A stretch of 64,000 bases of DNA, taken from Bacterioplanes sanyensis. GTDB taxonomy: Bacteria; Pseudomonadota; Gammaproteobacteria; Pseudomonadales; Oceanobacteraceae. Below are positions 26,655 to 37,499 of this stretch, piece after piece. The stretch's first letter is position 1, and the number at the start of each line of letters is the position of its first letter. The translations under genes and the position numbers were made by a program. Below the pieces are notes generated by a model, which was not told where the DNA came from, did not search any database, and saw only the letters and a program-made list of their open reading frames with translations. The DNA is taken from NCBI RefSeq assembly GCF_014652515.1, contig NZ_BMYY01000004.1, positions 248,001-312,000 of the forward strand, in the 5' to 3' direction.

Positions 26655-27531
26655 CGGTCATCACCTTTACAATCACTTGCGGTGCCTCCAGTTGTGGGTA
26701 ATGCCCAACGTCCGCCAGCTCGGTGATGTCATCACGCTCTAATACTTGGCGATAGCGGGCCACCATATGCGCACCTGAAATGGGATCGGCACTGCCATTT
26801 ATCAGATGCAAGCGATGCGGCCAGTCTTTTAAGGCGCCGACCCAACGCTGGCGCTGCTGGCGCCTCTCTTTCATGTAGCCCATTAAACGCGGCAACACTC
26901 GTGGGCCATGGCGATAACTTAAAAAGCGCCAGCTGGCACTCAAATCATCGCCCGACAGTGGCTGCTGGCAAATACGCTGCAAACCGCGGGCAAGTTTTTT
27001 CTCTGTTATTCCTCGGGCAAACCAGCTCCCCAGTGGGCTGGCCAATAGGCGTTGCGACCATAACGGACGATGAGCTTCTGGAAACAGCCCACCGTTCAGC
27101 AAGGTGACGGACTGAAAGCACTGCTGTGACTGCTCCAGTTGGCGCGCCATCAACTCTTGAGTCACGGTGTCACCGTAATCGTGGGCCAAGATATGGCACT
27201 GCTCGATACCGAGGTGGCGCACTAACGCTTCCTGAATATCGGCCTGGACAGCGATGCAATAAGGAAATGCCGCCGGTTTATCGCTGCAGCCAAAGCCCAA
27301 CATATCCGCGGCCAATAAATCGTAGTGTTGTGCTAAACCATCCCATACGTCATGCCAATCCCAACTGCTGGTTGGAAAGCCATGAATGAGCAGCAGCACG
27401 GGCTTATTTTTACCCAGTTGACTAATCGCCGTGGAGGCACGGTAGAAGATCCGGAGGTCATAGCTGCGACCGTCCACGTCAGGCCGGAACACCAGCCAGT
27501 GGCCGTCGGCCTGCCAGTCAGAAGGAGTCAT
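26641..27531 (-). CDS. Alpha/beta hydrolase, epoxide-hydrolase or dehalogenase-like
   Basis: 296 residues. The oxyanion motif HGFPTSSWDWHDVW is followed by a nucleophile elbow AHDYGDT in which the nucleophile is Asp rather than Ser, as in epoxide hydrolases and haloalkane dehalogenases. The acid is likely in NGSADPISG and the His in DVGHYPQLEAP. A helical cap lies between. Overlap with the AraC gene suggests a small operon. The substrate is unknown. Confidence 0.88.
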   Translation of the reverse strand: MTPSDWQADGHWLVFRPDVDGRSYDLRIFYRASTAISQLGKNKPVLLLIHGFPTSSWDWHDVWDGLAQHYDLLAADMLGFGCSDKPAAFPYCIAVQADIQEALVRHLGIEQCHILAHDYGDTVTQELMARQLEQSQQCFQSVTLLNGGLFPEAHRPLWSQRLLASPLGSWFARGITEKKLARGLQRICQQPLSGDDLSASWRFLSYRHGPRVLPRLMGYMKERRQQRQRWVGALKDWPHRLHLINGSADPISGAHMVARYRQVLERDDITELADVGHYPQLEAPQVIVKVMTDAGL

Positions 27532-27580
27532 GCAAGATCCTATTGTTATTATGGCAACCCCAATAGCGTGATTGAGGTTT

Positions 27581-27614
27581 CTTTATTTTAAGGTCAGCTT
27601 TATTTTAAGGTCAG
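27581..27614. repeat. 17-bp perfect tandem duplication
   Basis: CTTTATTTTAAGGTCAG occurs twice head to tail. The copy at 27598-27614 contains the stop codon of the DUF454 gene (minus strand); the other copy is non-coding. It is a recent slippage product. Confidence 0.9.
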
Positions 27615-28010
27615 CGTCGGCAAACGCAGAATGTAAATGCTGACGCCCAACCCTGTCAGCGGCAGCAGTATTTGCAACATAGGCCTGGGCACCAATACAA
27701 AGGCCGTCAGCAGCATCACGCTCCACATCAACGCCAGAGAATATACTTTGGCTCGCATTGGCATGCCTTTGCCGTCCAAGTAATAGATGACGTAATTACC
27801 CAAGCGTGGATGATGAATTAACCATTGATAAAAACGCGAAGAGCTGCGCACAAAGCAAGCGGCGGCCAGCAACAAAAATGGCGTGGTAGGCAATACGGGC
27901 AAAAATATACCGACCACGCCCAGCACCACCGACAACCAACCACAGGCAAACACCAAGTGGCGCAGCAATGGGTGACGAATTCTTTTTTGCTCAGCTAGAG
28001 GCACAGACAT
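27600..28010 (-). CDS. DUF454 (YbaN-type) membrane protein
   Basis: About 136 residues, with the family signature VLGVVGIFLPVLPTTPFLLLAAACFVRSS (positions about 29-57), then FYQWLIHHPRLGNYV and a C-terminal hydrophobic pair. The function of the family is unknown. A longer reading starts at TTG 28049, but the ATG at 28010 (MSVPLAEQ) is more usual; neither has a clear ribosome site. It follows the GlxA-like regulator by about 35 bp. Confidence 0.85.
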   Translation of the reverse strand: MSVPLAEQKRIRHPLLRHLVFACGWLSVVLGVVGIFLPVLPTTPFLLLAAACFVRSSSRFYQWLIHHPRLGNYVIYYLDGKGMPMRAKVYSLALMWSVMLLTAFVLVPRPMLQILLPLTGLGVSIYILRLPTLTLK

Positions 28011-28045
28011 GGAACAACCCAAACCACAGATGTGCCTAGCATAGC

Positions 28046-29038
28046 TCAATACCGCCGGGCAAATCGACGCCGATATTCAGTCGGCGTCAGACCCGTCTTC
28101 TTACGAAACAAGCGCCGAAACGAGCTGGCATCTTCGTAACCAACGTCGGTCATGACCACGTCGACTGTACGCCCTGTTTCTTCCAATAACTTTTGCGCCG
28201 CTTCAATACGAATCGACTGCACATAGGTATTGGGCGGCATATCCAGCGCGGCATTAAAACGCCGAATCAGCGTGCGCTTAGAGACGCTAAAGCGCTCTGC
28301 TAACTCTTCGACTGTGAATGGCTCAGCGTAATGCTGCTCTAGCCAACCTTGTGCCTGACTGACCAGATCGTCTTTATGCGGCTTGGCCAAGCGCATCAGT
28401 GAGTAGGAAAGCTGACTGTCGCGGCGGTAATCAATCACAAACGCCTTGGCCGTTTGAATCGCCGCCTCAAAACCGACATGACGTTCAATGATGTGCAACC
28501 CCAGATCAAACCAAGCCAGCCCACCGCCGGCGCAATAAATGTGTTCGTCGCGGGTAATCAGTTGATCCGCTTGCAGCGACACCTTGGGGTACAAGCGTTC
28601 AAAGGTATCTTTAAAACCCCAATGTGTGGTGGCGCAGCGGCCATTTAAAATGCCGGCTTCGGCCAACAGAAAATTACCGGTGCAATTACCGGCAATGGTC
28701 CAGCCTTGTTGATCGGCATGGCGCAACAGCTCCAGTACTGGCTCGGCATCCGTTAACACTTCCTCAATGGGTCCGCCGACGGTGGGAACAATGACGGCAT
28801 CCACTTGCGCTTCTGACGCCATGACCTCAGCAAAACTCATATGACTGGCCAATTGCAGCCCATTAATGCAACGCACAGGCTCACCATTAGGAGAGGCAAT
28901 TCGCACGTTAAACAAACGTTGCGCTGGCGTGCCCTCAATGCGATTCCAGGTGACACCTGCGAGGCCAAATAAATCCGCCACCCCGGTAATGGCAGAAGCC
29001 AAAGCACGGTCAAAGCCAACAACAACTAGGTTAATCAT
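28046..29038 (-). CDS. GlxA-type AraC regulator with DJ-1/PfpI domain
   Basis: About 330 residues. The N-terminal class I glutamine amidotransferase-like domain has INLVVVGFDRALASAITGVADLF and the nucleophile-elbow region AGNCTGNFLLAEAGIL. The C-terminal AraC domain has FTVEELAERFSVSKRTLIRRF and VMTDVGYEDASSFRRLFRKKTGLTP. It may start at ATG 29038 or at GTG 29053, which has a better GAGG site. It is divergent from the acyl-CoA dehydrogenase, which is its likely target. Confidence 0.92.
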   Translation of the reverse strand: MINLVVVGFDRALASAITGVADLFGLAGVTWNRIEGTPAQRLFNVRIASPNGEPVRCINGLQLASHMSFAEVMASEAQVDAVIVPTVGGPIEEVLTDAEPVLELLRHADQQGWTIAGNCTGNFLLAEAGILNGRCATTHWGFKDTFERLYPKVSLQADQLITRDEHIYCAGGGLAWFDLGLHIIERHVGFEAAIQTAKAFVIDYRRDSQLSYSLMRLAKPHKDDLVSQAQGWLEQHYAEPFTVEELAERFSVSKRTLIRRFNAALDMPPNTYVQSIRIEAAQKLLEETGRTVDVVMTDVGYEDASSFRRLFRKKTGLTPTEYRRRFARRY

Positions 29039-29140
29039 GGTTTTACTTGTCACTAATAGCCTCAAGAGTGGCCATATTGCCAATTACGAGGCGGCATGAC
29101 AAGCCTCATAGTGGCTAAAAGTGCCACCCGGAGATTCGCC

Positions 29141-30913
29141 ATGTCCACCCTGATTAACCACACAGATCTTGAGTTTTTACTCTATGACCTGTTCGATGCC
29201 AATAGCCTGACGCGACTCCCTCAGTATCAGGATCACGACCAGACCACCTTTGATGCCGTACTCGCAACGGCAGAGCAGATTGCGACCCAGTACTTTCTGC
29301 CTCATAACGCCAAAGCCGATGCGCAGGAACCTCAGTTTGATGGCCAGCAGGTCACAACGGTGCCTGAGGTCAAACAGGCTTGGCGCCACTTTAGCGAGGC
29401 CGGTTTGCTCTGTGCTCGCCACCACTATTCAGACGGCGGCATGCAACTGCCCGCGTTGATCCACAGCGCCTGCAGTGCCTTTTTTATGGCGGCTAACCCT
29501 GCCACAGCAGGCTACCCCTTTCTTACCAGCGCCGCTGCCAACGTGATCCATACCTTCGGCAATGCAGAGCAAAAAGCGCGCTATTTATCGCATATGTTTC
29601 AAGGACGCTTCGCCGGTACCATGGCCCTGACGGAGCCAGACGTCGGTTCGTCGTTGGGCGATTTATCAACCCGAGCCACGCCGCACAGTGATGGCAGCTA
29701 CCGCATTCATGGCCAGAAAATGTACATCTCTGGCGGCGATCAAGACATTACCGATAACATCATTCACCTAGTGCTGGCCCGCATAGAGGGCGCACCCGTC
29801 GGCGTGAAGGGCATTTCGCTGTTTATCGTGCCCAAATTTCGTGTGCATGAGGATGGCAGCCTGGGCCAACCCAATGACGTGCAGCTGGCTGGGCTGCTGC
29901 ACAAAATGGGCTACCGTGGCACCACCTCAACCGTGCTCAACTTCGGCGAACAAGGAGACTGCCAAGGTTGGCTATTGGGGGAGCCCCATAAAGGCTTGAG
30001 CTATATGTTCAAGATGATGAATGAGGCACGCATCGGGGTTGGCTTAGGTGCCGCCATGATAGGCTATCGCGGCTATCTAGAATCTCTCAACTATGCCCGC
30101 CAACGGCCGCAAGGGCGCTTGCCAACCGAGCGCGATGCCAACAGCCCAGCCGTCAACATCATTCAACACACCGATGTGAAACGCATGCTGTTGGCGCAAA
30201 AGTCGTATGTCGAAGGCTCGCTGGCGCTGTGCTTGCTGGCTGCGCGCTTGGTCGACGAAAGCGAAGCCGGTGGTGATTCAGACAGCGCGCTATTGCTGGA
30301 TCTGCTCACACCTGTGGTGAAATCCTACCCCTCCTATTACGGCCCACGAGCCAATGATCTCGCCATTCAGGTATTGGGTGGCAGTGGCTACATTCGCGAA
30401 TACCCGGTTGAACAGTGCTATCGCGATAATCGCCTGAATCCCATTCATGAAGGTACCCACGGCATTCAATCGCTGGATTTACTGGGGCGCAAACTGTGGC
30501 AGCAACAAGGCAAGGGCCAACAACTGCTGCTGGCACGCATTCGCGACACGCTGGCGCGTGCCAGTGAGCACCCAGAGTTGAAGCCCTTGTGTCAGCAATA
30601 CGAGCAACACCTAGATACTCTGGTACGTACCACCATGACACTCGGCAACACTCTGCAACAAGGCGAGCTGGAACTGGGATTGGCCAACTCTGCCCTGTAC
30701 TTGGACATGATGGGCCGATGTGTAATCGGCTGGCTATGGCTAGACATGGCGCACACCGCGCTGCAAAGCAGCCGCCCCCGTGACTTTGTTAATGGCAAGC
30801 TGCAAACAGCGCAGTATTTTATTCGCTGGGAGCTGGGCGAAATCGAGCATCAGGCTAAATTACTGATCGAACTAGATCGCACTTGCTTGGACATGCAAGC
30901 GGCGTGGTTTTAG
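29141..30913 (+). CDS. Acyl-CoA dehydrogenase (long form)
   Basis: 590 residues from the ATG behind CGGAGA. The flavin-binding core contains MALTEPDVGSSLGDLSTRA and KMYISGGDQDI. The C-terminal half has ARIGVGLGAAMIGYRGYLESLNYARQR and a domain typical of the long AcdA/FadE-like group (QVLGGSGYIREYPVEQCYRDNRLNPIHEGT). The predicted catalytic base is in the IHEGTHG region. It oxidises acyl-CoA with FAD. An upstream in-frame ATG-like start at 29096 lacks a ribosome site. Confidence 0.94.
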   Translation: MSTLINHTDLEFLLYDLFDANSLTRLPQYQDHDQTTFDAVLATAEQIATQYFLPHNAKADAQEPQFDGQQVTTVPEVKQAWRHFSEAGLLCARHHYSDGGMQLPALIHSACSAFFMAANPATAGYPFLTSAAANVIHTFGNAEQKARYLSHMFQGRFAGTMALTEPDVGSSLGDLSTRATPHSDGSYRIHGQKMYISGGDQDITDNIIHLVLARIEGAPVGVKGISLFIVPKFRVHEDGSLGQPNDVQLAGLLHKMGYRGTTSTVLNFGEQGDCQGWLLGEPHKGLSYMFKMMNEARIGVGLGAAMIGYRGYLESLNYARQRPQGRLPTERDANSPAVNIIQHTDVKRMLLAQKSYVEGSLALCLLAARLVDESEAGGDSDSALLLDLLTPVVKSYPSYYGPRANDLAIQVLGGSGYIREYPVEQCYRDNRLNPIHEGTHGIQSLDLLGRKLWQQQGKGQQLLLARIRDTLARASEHPELKPLCQQYEQHLDTLVRTTMTLGNTLQQGELELGLANSALYLDMMGRCVIGWLWLDMAHTALQSSRPRDFVNGKLQTAQYFIRWELGEIEHQAKLLIELDRTCLDMQAAWF

Positions 30914-30947
30914 CTATCAATCAAGGCCATTGCCACGCCCATTACAA

Positions 30948-30980
30948 CCCTCAAACCCGTGTTTGAGGGGCAATTTTCCT
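30948..30980 (+). terminator. Terminator after the acyl-CoA dehydrogenase gene
   Basis: CCCTCAAAC (30948-30956) pairs with GTTTGAGGG (30961-30969), loop CCGT, then GCAATTTTCC. The U-tract is short but present. Confidence 0.65.
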
Positions 30981-31046
30981 AGGCTGTCACAAACCTGTCA
31001 TTTCAACTAAATTGGTTAGGGTCTAACACGGAAGTTCGAGGCGACC

Positions 31047-32876
31047 ATGACGAGCCCCCTAGCATTCATCACTCAGCGCTTATCCATTGTTCAGCAGCAT
31101 TTATTGCTCATCGCTCTGGTTGTTATTGGCTTTGGTGCCAGCGGAGCTGCGACTTGGCATCTGGCCAACACCACCGCCCACTTGAATCAACAGCAACAAG
31201 GGCTGCAACAGTTGCAACTGCAGTTGCTGCAATTGCGCCGCCATGAAAAGGACTTTTTACAGCGGTTAGAAGTCGATTACATCAATGACTTCCGCCAGCA
31301 AGCGCGGTCCTTTCAGCAGCAGCTGGAGCAGCACTTAAGTCTGTCGGTGCAACAGCTAGCGCAAAGCTATGTTCAAAGTTTTATGCAGCTAGCACAGTTG
31401 CAGCAACGCATCGGCTTAACGCCCACCAGCGGACTCTATGGCGATTTACGCCAAGCCATTCATGCAGTGGAGCAGCAAATTGACCAGCAACCAGCAACGC
31501 AAGCCGCCATGCTGATGCTGCGTCGCCATGAAAAAGACTTTATGTTGCGCCGCGAGCTTAAGTATCAACAGCGCTTCGAGCGCGATTTACCCGCCTTGCA
31601 ACAAGCGCTGGATGGCCAGACCAACCTGTTGCAGCGCGTGCAACAATATCAACAACGCTTTACCGCACTGGTTGAGGCTGAGGTAGAAAAAGGCTTGGAT
31701 CAAAATCAAGGCCTGCAACAACAATTGCGCGACCAAGCAGCCCAATTGGAGCAACAGTTTGCGCAACAACTGCAACAGCTATCAGCCAAATTGGAACAGC
31801 AACGCACGACACTGCTCAGTGCCACCCTAGTAACCATGCTGATATCCGCCGGTCTGGCACTGGCATTGGTTGCTTGGCTGTCACTTGCCATTAGCCGCAG
31901 TATTCGTCACATGACTCGGCGTGCGGTGCATACCGTTAATGATGACGACATCAGTCAACTTGCGCAGCAAACGGGCAATGAAATCACCGTTTTACAAGCT
32001 GCATTCGACCGGTTGTACGCTAAGTTGACCCAAGCCTTCGAGCGCTTCGAACAGTCCGCCGAGCAAATCAGTGTCGCCGCTCACACCATTCGCCAAGCCA
32101 CCCAAAGCGTCGTTCAAAGCACGGATAGCGAACACGAACAGCTGGAAAAATCCGCCACCGCGGTACATGAGTTGAGCGCTTCCATTCAGGAAGTCGCCAA
32201 CCTTGCCAACCGTACCTCCGGCTATGTTCGTGGCGTGAATGAGCGCCTAAACACCACCACAGAAAAGTCCAGCCAAGCACAAGAAGCCATTGAAGTGCTG
32301 CAAAATGAGCTCGACCACGCCGTACAAGCCATCACCGAACTCAAAGACGCCAACCGTGGCACTGAAAAGGTGCTTGATGCCATTGAGCAAATTGCCGAAC
32401 AAACCAACCTGCTGGCGTTAAACGCCGCCATCGAAGCGGCCCGTGCGGGTGAACATGGTCGTGGCTTTGCCGTGGTCGCAGATGAAGTGCGGGCATTATC
32501 ACGGCGCACGGCTGAAAGCACCGAACAAGTCCGCACCACACTGCGGCGCTTTGAAACCGTCATCAATAATGTTGTTGCCGCGGTACACAGCTCTAATCAA
32601 CGTGGCGAAGAAGGTAAAAGCCAGTCTTTTCATGCGCTGCAGCTCATTCGTGAAATGACGCAAAGCATGGCGGAGGTTGCCATGATGAATCTACAAGTGG
32701 CCACCGCGGTTGAGCAGCAAAGTGTGGCTGCCAGTGAGGTCGATCAATACGTTTGTGACATAGTCAAAGCCGCCGATGACGTAAAAGACCAAACCAGCGA
32801 TAGCATGGTCGCCAGTGAGCAGTTAGCTGAGGCCGTCGACAGCATTGCCGCCGCTGTCGACTCCGTACGTTTATAG
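31047..32876 (+). CDS. Methyl-accepting chemotaxis protein, HBM-type sensor
   Basis: 609 residues. Membrane helices lie at about 17-38 and 256-278, enclosing a periplasmic all-helical sensor of about 215 residues. Two copies of the motif RRHEKDF (about 64 and 160) mark the helical bimodular (HBM) domain known from McpS-type receptors of organic acids. A HAMP-like region and a methyl-accepting signalling domain follow, with the tip [19 protein letters not shown]. The sensor is very Gln/Leu-rich. It is followed 66 bp later by a second receptor. Confidence 0.93.
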   Translation: MTSPLAFITQRLSIVQQHLLLIALVVIGFGASGAATWHLANTTAHLNQQQQGLQQLQLQLLQLRRHEKDFLQRLEVDYINDFRQQARSFQQQLEQHLSLSVQQLAQSYVQSFMQLAQLQQRIGLTPTSGLYGDLRQAIHAVEQQIDQQPATQAAMLMLRRHEKDFMLRRELKYQQRFERDLPALQQALDGQTNLLQRVQQYQQRFTALVEAEVEKGLDQNQGLQQQLRDQAAQLEQQFAQQLQQLSAKLEQQRTTLLSATLVTMLISAGLALALVAWLSLAISRSIRHMTRRAVHTVNDDDISQLAQQTGNEITVLQAAFDRLYAKLTQAFERFEQSAEQISVAAHTIRQATQSVVQSTDSEHEQLEKSATAVHELSASIQEVANLANRTSGYVRGVNERLNTTTEKSSQAQEAIEVLQNELDHAVQAITELKDANRGTEKVLDAIEQIAEQTNLLALNAAIEAARAGEHGRGFAVVADEVRALSRRTAESTEQVRTTLRRFETVINNVVAAVHSSNQRGEEGKSQSFHALQLIREMTQSMAEVAMMNLQVATAVEQQSVAASEVDQYVCDIVKAADDVKDQTSDSMVASEQLAEAVDSIAAAVDSVRL

Positions 32877-32942
32877 CGGCCGCTGTGGCACTCTGACAGG
32901 ATTGACCTATGCTCTGGTAGCAGCCTAATCCGGAGCATGTGC

Positions 32943-35072
32943 ATGAAAGCATGGCCGCTAAAAACTAAATTATTCGCCATCACCCTCGGTATTATTTTGG
33001 TGCTGACCTTCGCCATGGGGGCACAGACCTTCAGCGGTATTACCGAGATCAGTGCACGCTTATCTGGCCATGCTGGGGACAACCTTGAACGTGCCGTAGT
33101 GCAGCAATTGCAAAGCAGCGCCAAAGGCTATGGGGCCGAAGTGAGCGGCTACATTAACTCGGCTTACCGGGTGCCACTTACCGTGGCCAGCATTCTCAAA
33201 AACAGCATCGAAGCTGGGCCAGCCAATCGCTTAAGCCGCGACCAGGTCAATCTGTTGCTGCAAGCGACATTGGCACAACACCCGGATATCAGCTCTATGT
33301 ATGGTCAGTTTGAAGCCAACGGCTACGACGGCGAGGACCGCTTTTGGCAAGGCAGTGATGACATTCACACCGTCGAAAGCAACGGTGCCTTGGAAATCTA
33401 TTGGATTCGCAACCAGCAAGGCCAGCTAGAGCAACAACGTGTCGAAGACTCAGAAGAAAAATACGTCACCACGCGCAATGAGTTCGGCATTCGTGAAGCC
33501 GAGTGGTATTTGTGTGGCAAAGACAGCGGCAAGCCCTGTTTAATGGAGCCCTACCTTTACGAAATCAGCTCAGGCTACACCGAGCTGATGACCAGCCTGA
33601 CAGTGCCCGTCATGGCCAATGGCAGTTTTCGTGGCATTGTCGGCGTCGATGTCAACTTGCCCTTGTTCCAACGCATTACCGAAGAACTGAGCAAAGCTTT
33701 GTACGACGGCGCAGCCAAGGTCACCCTGCTGAGCCACATTGGTTTGATCGCCGCCTCCAGCCACTATCAAGAACACCTCACCCGGCCATTAAAAGAAGCC
33801 ATGCCAACCTTGGGCGAGCAGCTCCACCAGCTGCACCAACAAGGTGGGCAACTGGATACCGATGATCGCTTTTTTGTCGCTGCATCGCTGCCCATTAAAG
33901 CCTCTGGTAATACCTGGTCACTGCTGATCGAACTGCCTAAGGATATTGCCTTGGCTGAGCTCAGTGAGTTGCAGCATTTGATCGAGGAAGAGCGTGCCAG
34001 CGTGGTGTCAACGCAACTGTTGTCGGCGATCATCTTGGCCGCCATCGCCATCGTACTGATGACCGCCGTTATACGCTCCATCGTGCAACCTTTGCGACGC
34101 CTTAACCAACAGGTCAATCAGTTAGCATCGGCCGACGGCGACCTAACACAAAGTCTGGAATTGGATACCCATGCCGAGCTGATCGAGCTCAGCCAAGGCT
34201 TTAACCGTTTCATCATCAAGCTGCGTGAAATGGTCAACTCGTTAAAAGACGTTAGCTCAGAGGTGCGCCAACAATCGCAGCAAAACCTCAGCATTTCCGA
34301 ACGCACCCGGCAAAGCACAGATCAGCAGCAAACGGAGATCAACAACGTCGTCACCGCCACGCAGGAAATGTCTGCCACCGCACACGAAGTATCACGAATC
34401 GCATCCGACGTCTCCGGTCGCTCGCAAGACATTCACCGCTCGGTGACCGACTCACAACAGCACCTGTCGTCTGCTTTAAATACCGTACTGGAAATGACCA
34501 AAGGCATGAGCAGTGCCAGCGACTCCATCACCAAGGTGGCCAGTCATTCAGAGGACATTAACCGCATCTTGGAGGTCATTCGCAGCATTGCCGAACAAAC
34601 CAACTTGCTGGCTTTAAACGCCGCCATTGAGGCGGCTCGCGCTGGAGAGCAAGGCCGCGGCTTCGCGGTGGTGGCGGATGAAGTGCGCACCCTGGCTTCG
34701 CGCACACAGGAATCCACGGCAGAAATCGACGGCATGATTGAAACCCTGCAAAAAGAAGTGCACTCGGCGGTGAGCATTATTAAGCAAGGCAGCGAACAGT
34801 CAGCGGTCAACCGGGAAGCCACGCAACATGCGCACGAATCCTTGCATCAAGTGGTGGCAGCCATCGGTGAAATCGCCGATCACATCGGCCAGGTAGCCAC
34901 CGCAGCCGAGGAGCAAAGTTCGGTGAGCGAAGAAATCACCCGCAATTTAACCGTGATTGGCGATGCCGCGAACATTCTTGCAGAGCTGGCGTTGGAGGCC
35001 AACCACAGCAGTGGCCAAGTGACGCAACAGCTCGACATCCTTGACCAGCGCTTGGGCGGGTTACGTACTTAA
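32943..35072 (+). CDS. Methyl-accepting chemotaxis protein, dCache-type sensor
   Basis: 709 residues. TM1 is near residues 9-30. A long periplasmic dCache domain has the pieces [22 protein letters not shown] and [32 protein letters not shown]2 is near 360-380, then HAMP and a signalling domain with [32 protein letters not shown]. The second ATG (32943) has GGAG 7 bases upstream; the first is too close to it. The ligand is not predictable. A TTGACC...TAATCC pair at 32902-32931 may be its promoter. Confidence 0.93.
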   Translation: MKAWPLKTKLFAITLGIILVLTFAMGAQTFSGITEISARLSGHAGDNLERAVVQQLQSSAKGYGAEVSGYINSAYRVPLTVASILKNSIEAGPANRLSRDQVNLLLQATLAQHPDISSMYGQFEANGYDGEDRFWQGSDDIHTVESNGALEIYWIRNQQGQLEQQRVEDSEEKYVTTRNEFGIREAEWYLCGKDSGKPCLMEPYLYEISSGYTELMTSLTVPVMANGSFRGIVGVDVNLPLFQRITEELSKALYDGAAKVTLLSHIGLIAASSHYQEHLTRPLKEAMPTLGEQLHQLHQQGGQLDTDDRFFVAASLPIKASGNTWSLLIELPKDIALAELSELQHLIEEERASVVSTQLLSAIILAAIAIVLMTAVIRSIVQPLRRLNQQVNQLASADGDLTQSLELDTHAELIELSQGFNRFIIKLREMVNSLKDVSSEVRQQSQQNLSISERTRQSTDQQQTEINNVVTATQEMSATAHEVSRIASDVSGRSQDIHRSVTDSQQHLSSALNTVLEMTKGMSSASDSITKVASHSEDINRILEVIRSIAEQTNLLALNAAIEAARAGEQGRGFAVVADEVRTLASRTQESTAEIDGMIETLQKEVHSAVSIIKQGSEQSAVNREATQHAHESLHQVVAAIGEIADHIGQVATAAEEQSSVSEEITRNLTVIGDAANILAELALEANHSSGQVTQQLDILDQRLGGLRT

Positions 35073-35890
35073 ACCGCACTCGGCCAAGGCCCCAGCGGCC
35101 CGGTTGGATCGTCGGGTTCTGGCTTGCCCCACTGGCTATATAAATAGCGGCAAATGGCATCGTCTACTTGCCGCTGCAGGTCAGGGTAGCCCTGATTGCC
35201 GAACAGGCGATTAAACTCCAACACAAATGGATACTGCCCCACCATGGCGATATCAAAACCGCCATGATCAATATTTAAACCTTGCGCTAGCTGCTTCACC
35301 AGGTTAACGGCCGCATCGGGCAAAACCCCGGAACGCGCTTCTCCACCACGCGCCAAATTGGTATGAAAACCATTGTCTGACTGCATGCGCCAAAAGCCCC
35401 CGACAACCTCTTGCCCAACCCAAACGATGCGCAAATCACGATCAATGGGCAAATACTCTTGCACATACAACAGCGGCGAGCGCTGGCAATACTGCTGCCA
35501 GTCTTGTTCGCTTTGAATAAGAAAAACCCCTTCACCCATGCTGCTGCGAGGGATTTTGGCCACAAACGGCAACGCCATCTGCGCCCACAAGCGCTGTGCT
35601 TCAGCGTCGGTATTGGCGGCAATTAACGTATACGGCGTATGCTGTGGCGCCAGCAGTTGGAAACAGCGCGTCTGTTCGACTTTGTCGTGGCCAATACGGT
35701 AACTGGCAGGCGAAGGGAAAATGCGTTGCTTCAGCCCATACTCAAGGCCATTGAGCTGCCAAAACTGCGGAAAAAGCAAACCGTCGGCATCGAGCAGCAC
35801 GTCCAAGTGCTCGTTCATTTTTTCCGGTTTGATGTAGCGGATGTTTGGCAGGCCCAGCGTGCGCAACGCATCAAAAGACACCAGTTGCAT
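35069..35890 (-). CDS. RimK-like ATP-grasp protein
   Basis: About 273 residues. The ATP-grasp region includes [38 protein letters not shown], and the metal-binding [24 protein letters not shown]. RimK-type enzymes ligate glutamate or other amino acids to proteins or cofactors. The neighbouring chemoreceptors do not suggest a substrate. The start at ATG 35890 has only a weak GAGA site. It lies after der, separated by a hairpin. Confidence 0.85.
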   Translation of the reverse strand: MQLVSFDALRTLGLPNIRYIKPEKMNEHLDVLLDADGLLFPQFWQLNGLEYGLKQRIFPSPASYRIGHDKVEQTRCFQLLAPQHTPYTLIAANTDAEAQRLWAQMALPFVAKIPRSSMGEGVFLIQSEQDWQQYCQRSPLLYVQEYLPIDRDLRIVWVGQEVVGGFWRMQSDNGFHTNLARGGEARSGVLPDAAVNLVKQLAQGLNIDHGGFDIAMVGQYPFVLEFNRLFGNQGYPDLQRQVDDAICRYLYSQWGKPEPDDPTGPLGPWPSAV

Positions 35891-35910
35891 GGACAAATCT
35901 CAGATAAGAA

Positions 35911-35937
35911 GAGCGGATTTTAATCAAAAACCCGCTC
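35911..35937 (-). terminator. Terminator candidate between der and the RimK-like gene
   Basis: On the minus strand GAGCGGGTTTT pairs with AAAATCCGCTC (one G-U) around TGATT. TTCTTATCT follows: a partial U-tract. Confidence 0.5.
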
Positions 35938-35951
35938 CACACCAGCTTTTT

Positions 35952-37445
35952 TTAACTGGATTTGCGTCGCTGTCGCTTGGCTTTATCTTTTTTCGCTTGG
36001 CGAATGCTACTGGTCTTTTCAACCGCTTGAGCACGGCGCTTGCTGCGGTGTTTGACTTCACCACCACGATCAGAAAACGGGTTCTCGCCCTGGCGGAACT
36101 CAAAGCGAATGGGCGTGCCTTGAATGTCCAGTACTCGGCGGAAGGTGTTGGCAAGATAGCGCTTGTAGTCTTCTGGCAGGTCGTTGGCCATGTTGCCGTG
36201 CACCACAATGCGAGGCGGATTAGAGCCACCTTGGTGAGCGTAACGCAGCTTAGGCCTACGACCGCGAATCAAAGGCGGTTGATGGCTGGCAATGGCGTCT
36301 TCCAAAATGCGGGTCAGCATATTGGTCTGCCACTTCGCCATGGCAGATTCGTAAGCCTTATCAACGGACTCGTATAAATGACCCACGCCGGTGCCATGCA
36401 AGGCTGAAATAAAGTGCTGCTCAGCAAAAGTTAAAAAATCGAAGCGACGATCCAGCTCGTCTTTCACACGCTGCTTATCGTAGCTGTCCATGCCGTCCCA
36501 TTTATTGATGGCCAGCACCAGCGCACGACCGGAGTTGAGTACAAAACTCAGCATATGCAGGTCTTGCTCAACGATGCCCGTGCGTGCATCCAGCACCAAA
36601 ATACAAACGTGGCAATCCTGAATGGCTTGCAGGGTTTTAATGATGGAAAACTTCTCGGCCGCTTCCGAGATGTTTTTACGGCGACGCACCCCGGCGGTAT
36701 CGATCAGGGTGTAGTCCTGCCCAAAGCGCTCGTAAGGAATATAAATGCTGTCACGCGTGGTACCGGCATGGTCATAAACCACCACCCGGTCTTCACCCAA
36801 CATACGATTCACCAGCGTCGATTTGCCAACGTTCGGCCGCCCCACCACGGCGATTTTAATGCCGCGTACATCCAGCTCTTCGTGGGTGATTTCTTCTTCT
36901 GCAGGCTCGTCAGGTAAATAGCCGGTTTCAGGCTCTTCTTCGCTGAACTCTTCGCCCAACAGCTCATCCATTACATAGTCCACTAGGGTAGATACCCCGC
37001 GGTTATGAGCGGCGGCGATGGCCAATGGCTCACCCATGCCCAGCTCGTAAAACTCGCCGAGCACCACGTCTGGATTTTTGCCGTCGATTTTGTTGGCAAT
37101 CAAATAGGCCGACTTGCCGTTGCGCCGCAAATGATCAGCAATCATGCGGTCTCCGGCGGTAATACCGGCACCGACATCGACCATAAAAAAGACGATGTCG
37201 GCTTCTTCAATGGCCTGAAAGCTTTGCTGCGCCATGACTTCATCGATGCCCTCTTCCTCGCCACTGATACCGCCGGTATCAATCACAATAAAAGGACGGC
37301 GACCCACTTTGCCCTCACCGTATTTACGGTCACGGGTGAGGCCAGCGATTTCGGCCACCAAGGCATCACGGCTTTTGGTTAGGCGATTAAACAGTGTGGA
37401 TTTACCAACGTTGGGACGACCAACCAGGGCAATGACGGGTAGCAT
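35952..37445 (-). CDS. der: Ribosome-assembly GTPase Der (EngA)
   Basis: 497 residues with two tandem GTPase domains, GRPNVGKST at 8-16 and again near 205, each with its own DTGG/DTAG and NKxD motifs (NKID, NKWD). A KH-like C-terminal domain and a basic tail follow. Der acts in 50S maturation. It is the last gene of the block rlmN-pilW-ispG-hisS-yfgM-bamB-der. Confidence 0.97.
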   Translation of the reverse strand: MLPVIALVGRPNVGKSTLFNRLTKSRDALVAEIAGLTRDRKYGEGKVGRRPFIVIDTGGISGEEEGIDEVMAQQSFQAIEEADIVFFMVDVGAGITAGDRMIADHLRRNGKSAYLIANKIDGKNPDVVLGEFYELGMGEPLAIAAAHNRGVSTLVDYVMDELLGEEFSEEEPETGYLPDEPAEEEITHEELDVRGIKIAVVGRPNVGKSTLVNRMLGEDRVVVYDHAGTTRDSIYIPYERFGQDYTLIDTAGVRRRKNISEAAEKFSIIKTLQAIQDCHVCILVLDARTGIVEQDLHMLSFVLNSGRALVLAINKWDGMDSYDKQRVKDELDRRFDFLTFAEQHFISALHGTGVGHLYESVDKAYESAMAKWQTNMLTRILEDAIASHQPPLIRGRRPKLRYAHQGGSNPPRIVVHGNMANDLPEDYKRYLANTFRRVLDIQGTPIRFEFRQGENPFSDRGGEVKHRSKRRAQAVEKTSSIRQAKKDKAKRQRRKSS

Positions 37446-37474
37446 GAACAGGTACCTTAGAGCGGATGATGCAG

Positions 37475-37499
37475 CACGCTGACCTTATTGGTCAGCGTG
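37475..37499 (-). terminator. Hairpin enclosing the bamB stop codon
   Basis: Perfect 10-bp arms CACGCTGACC and GGTCAGCGTG with loop AATAA, which contains the bamB TAA. No U-tract follows, so it is a partial terminator or stabiliser between bamB and der. Confidence 0.45.
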
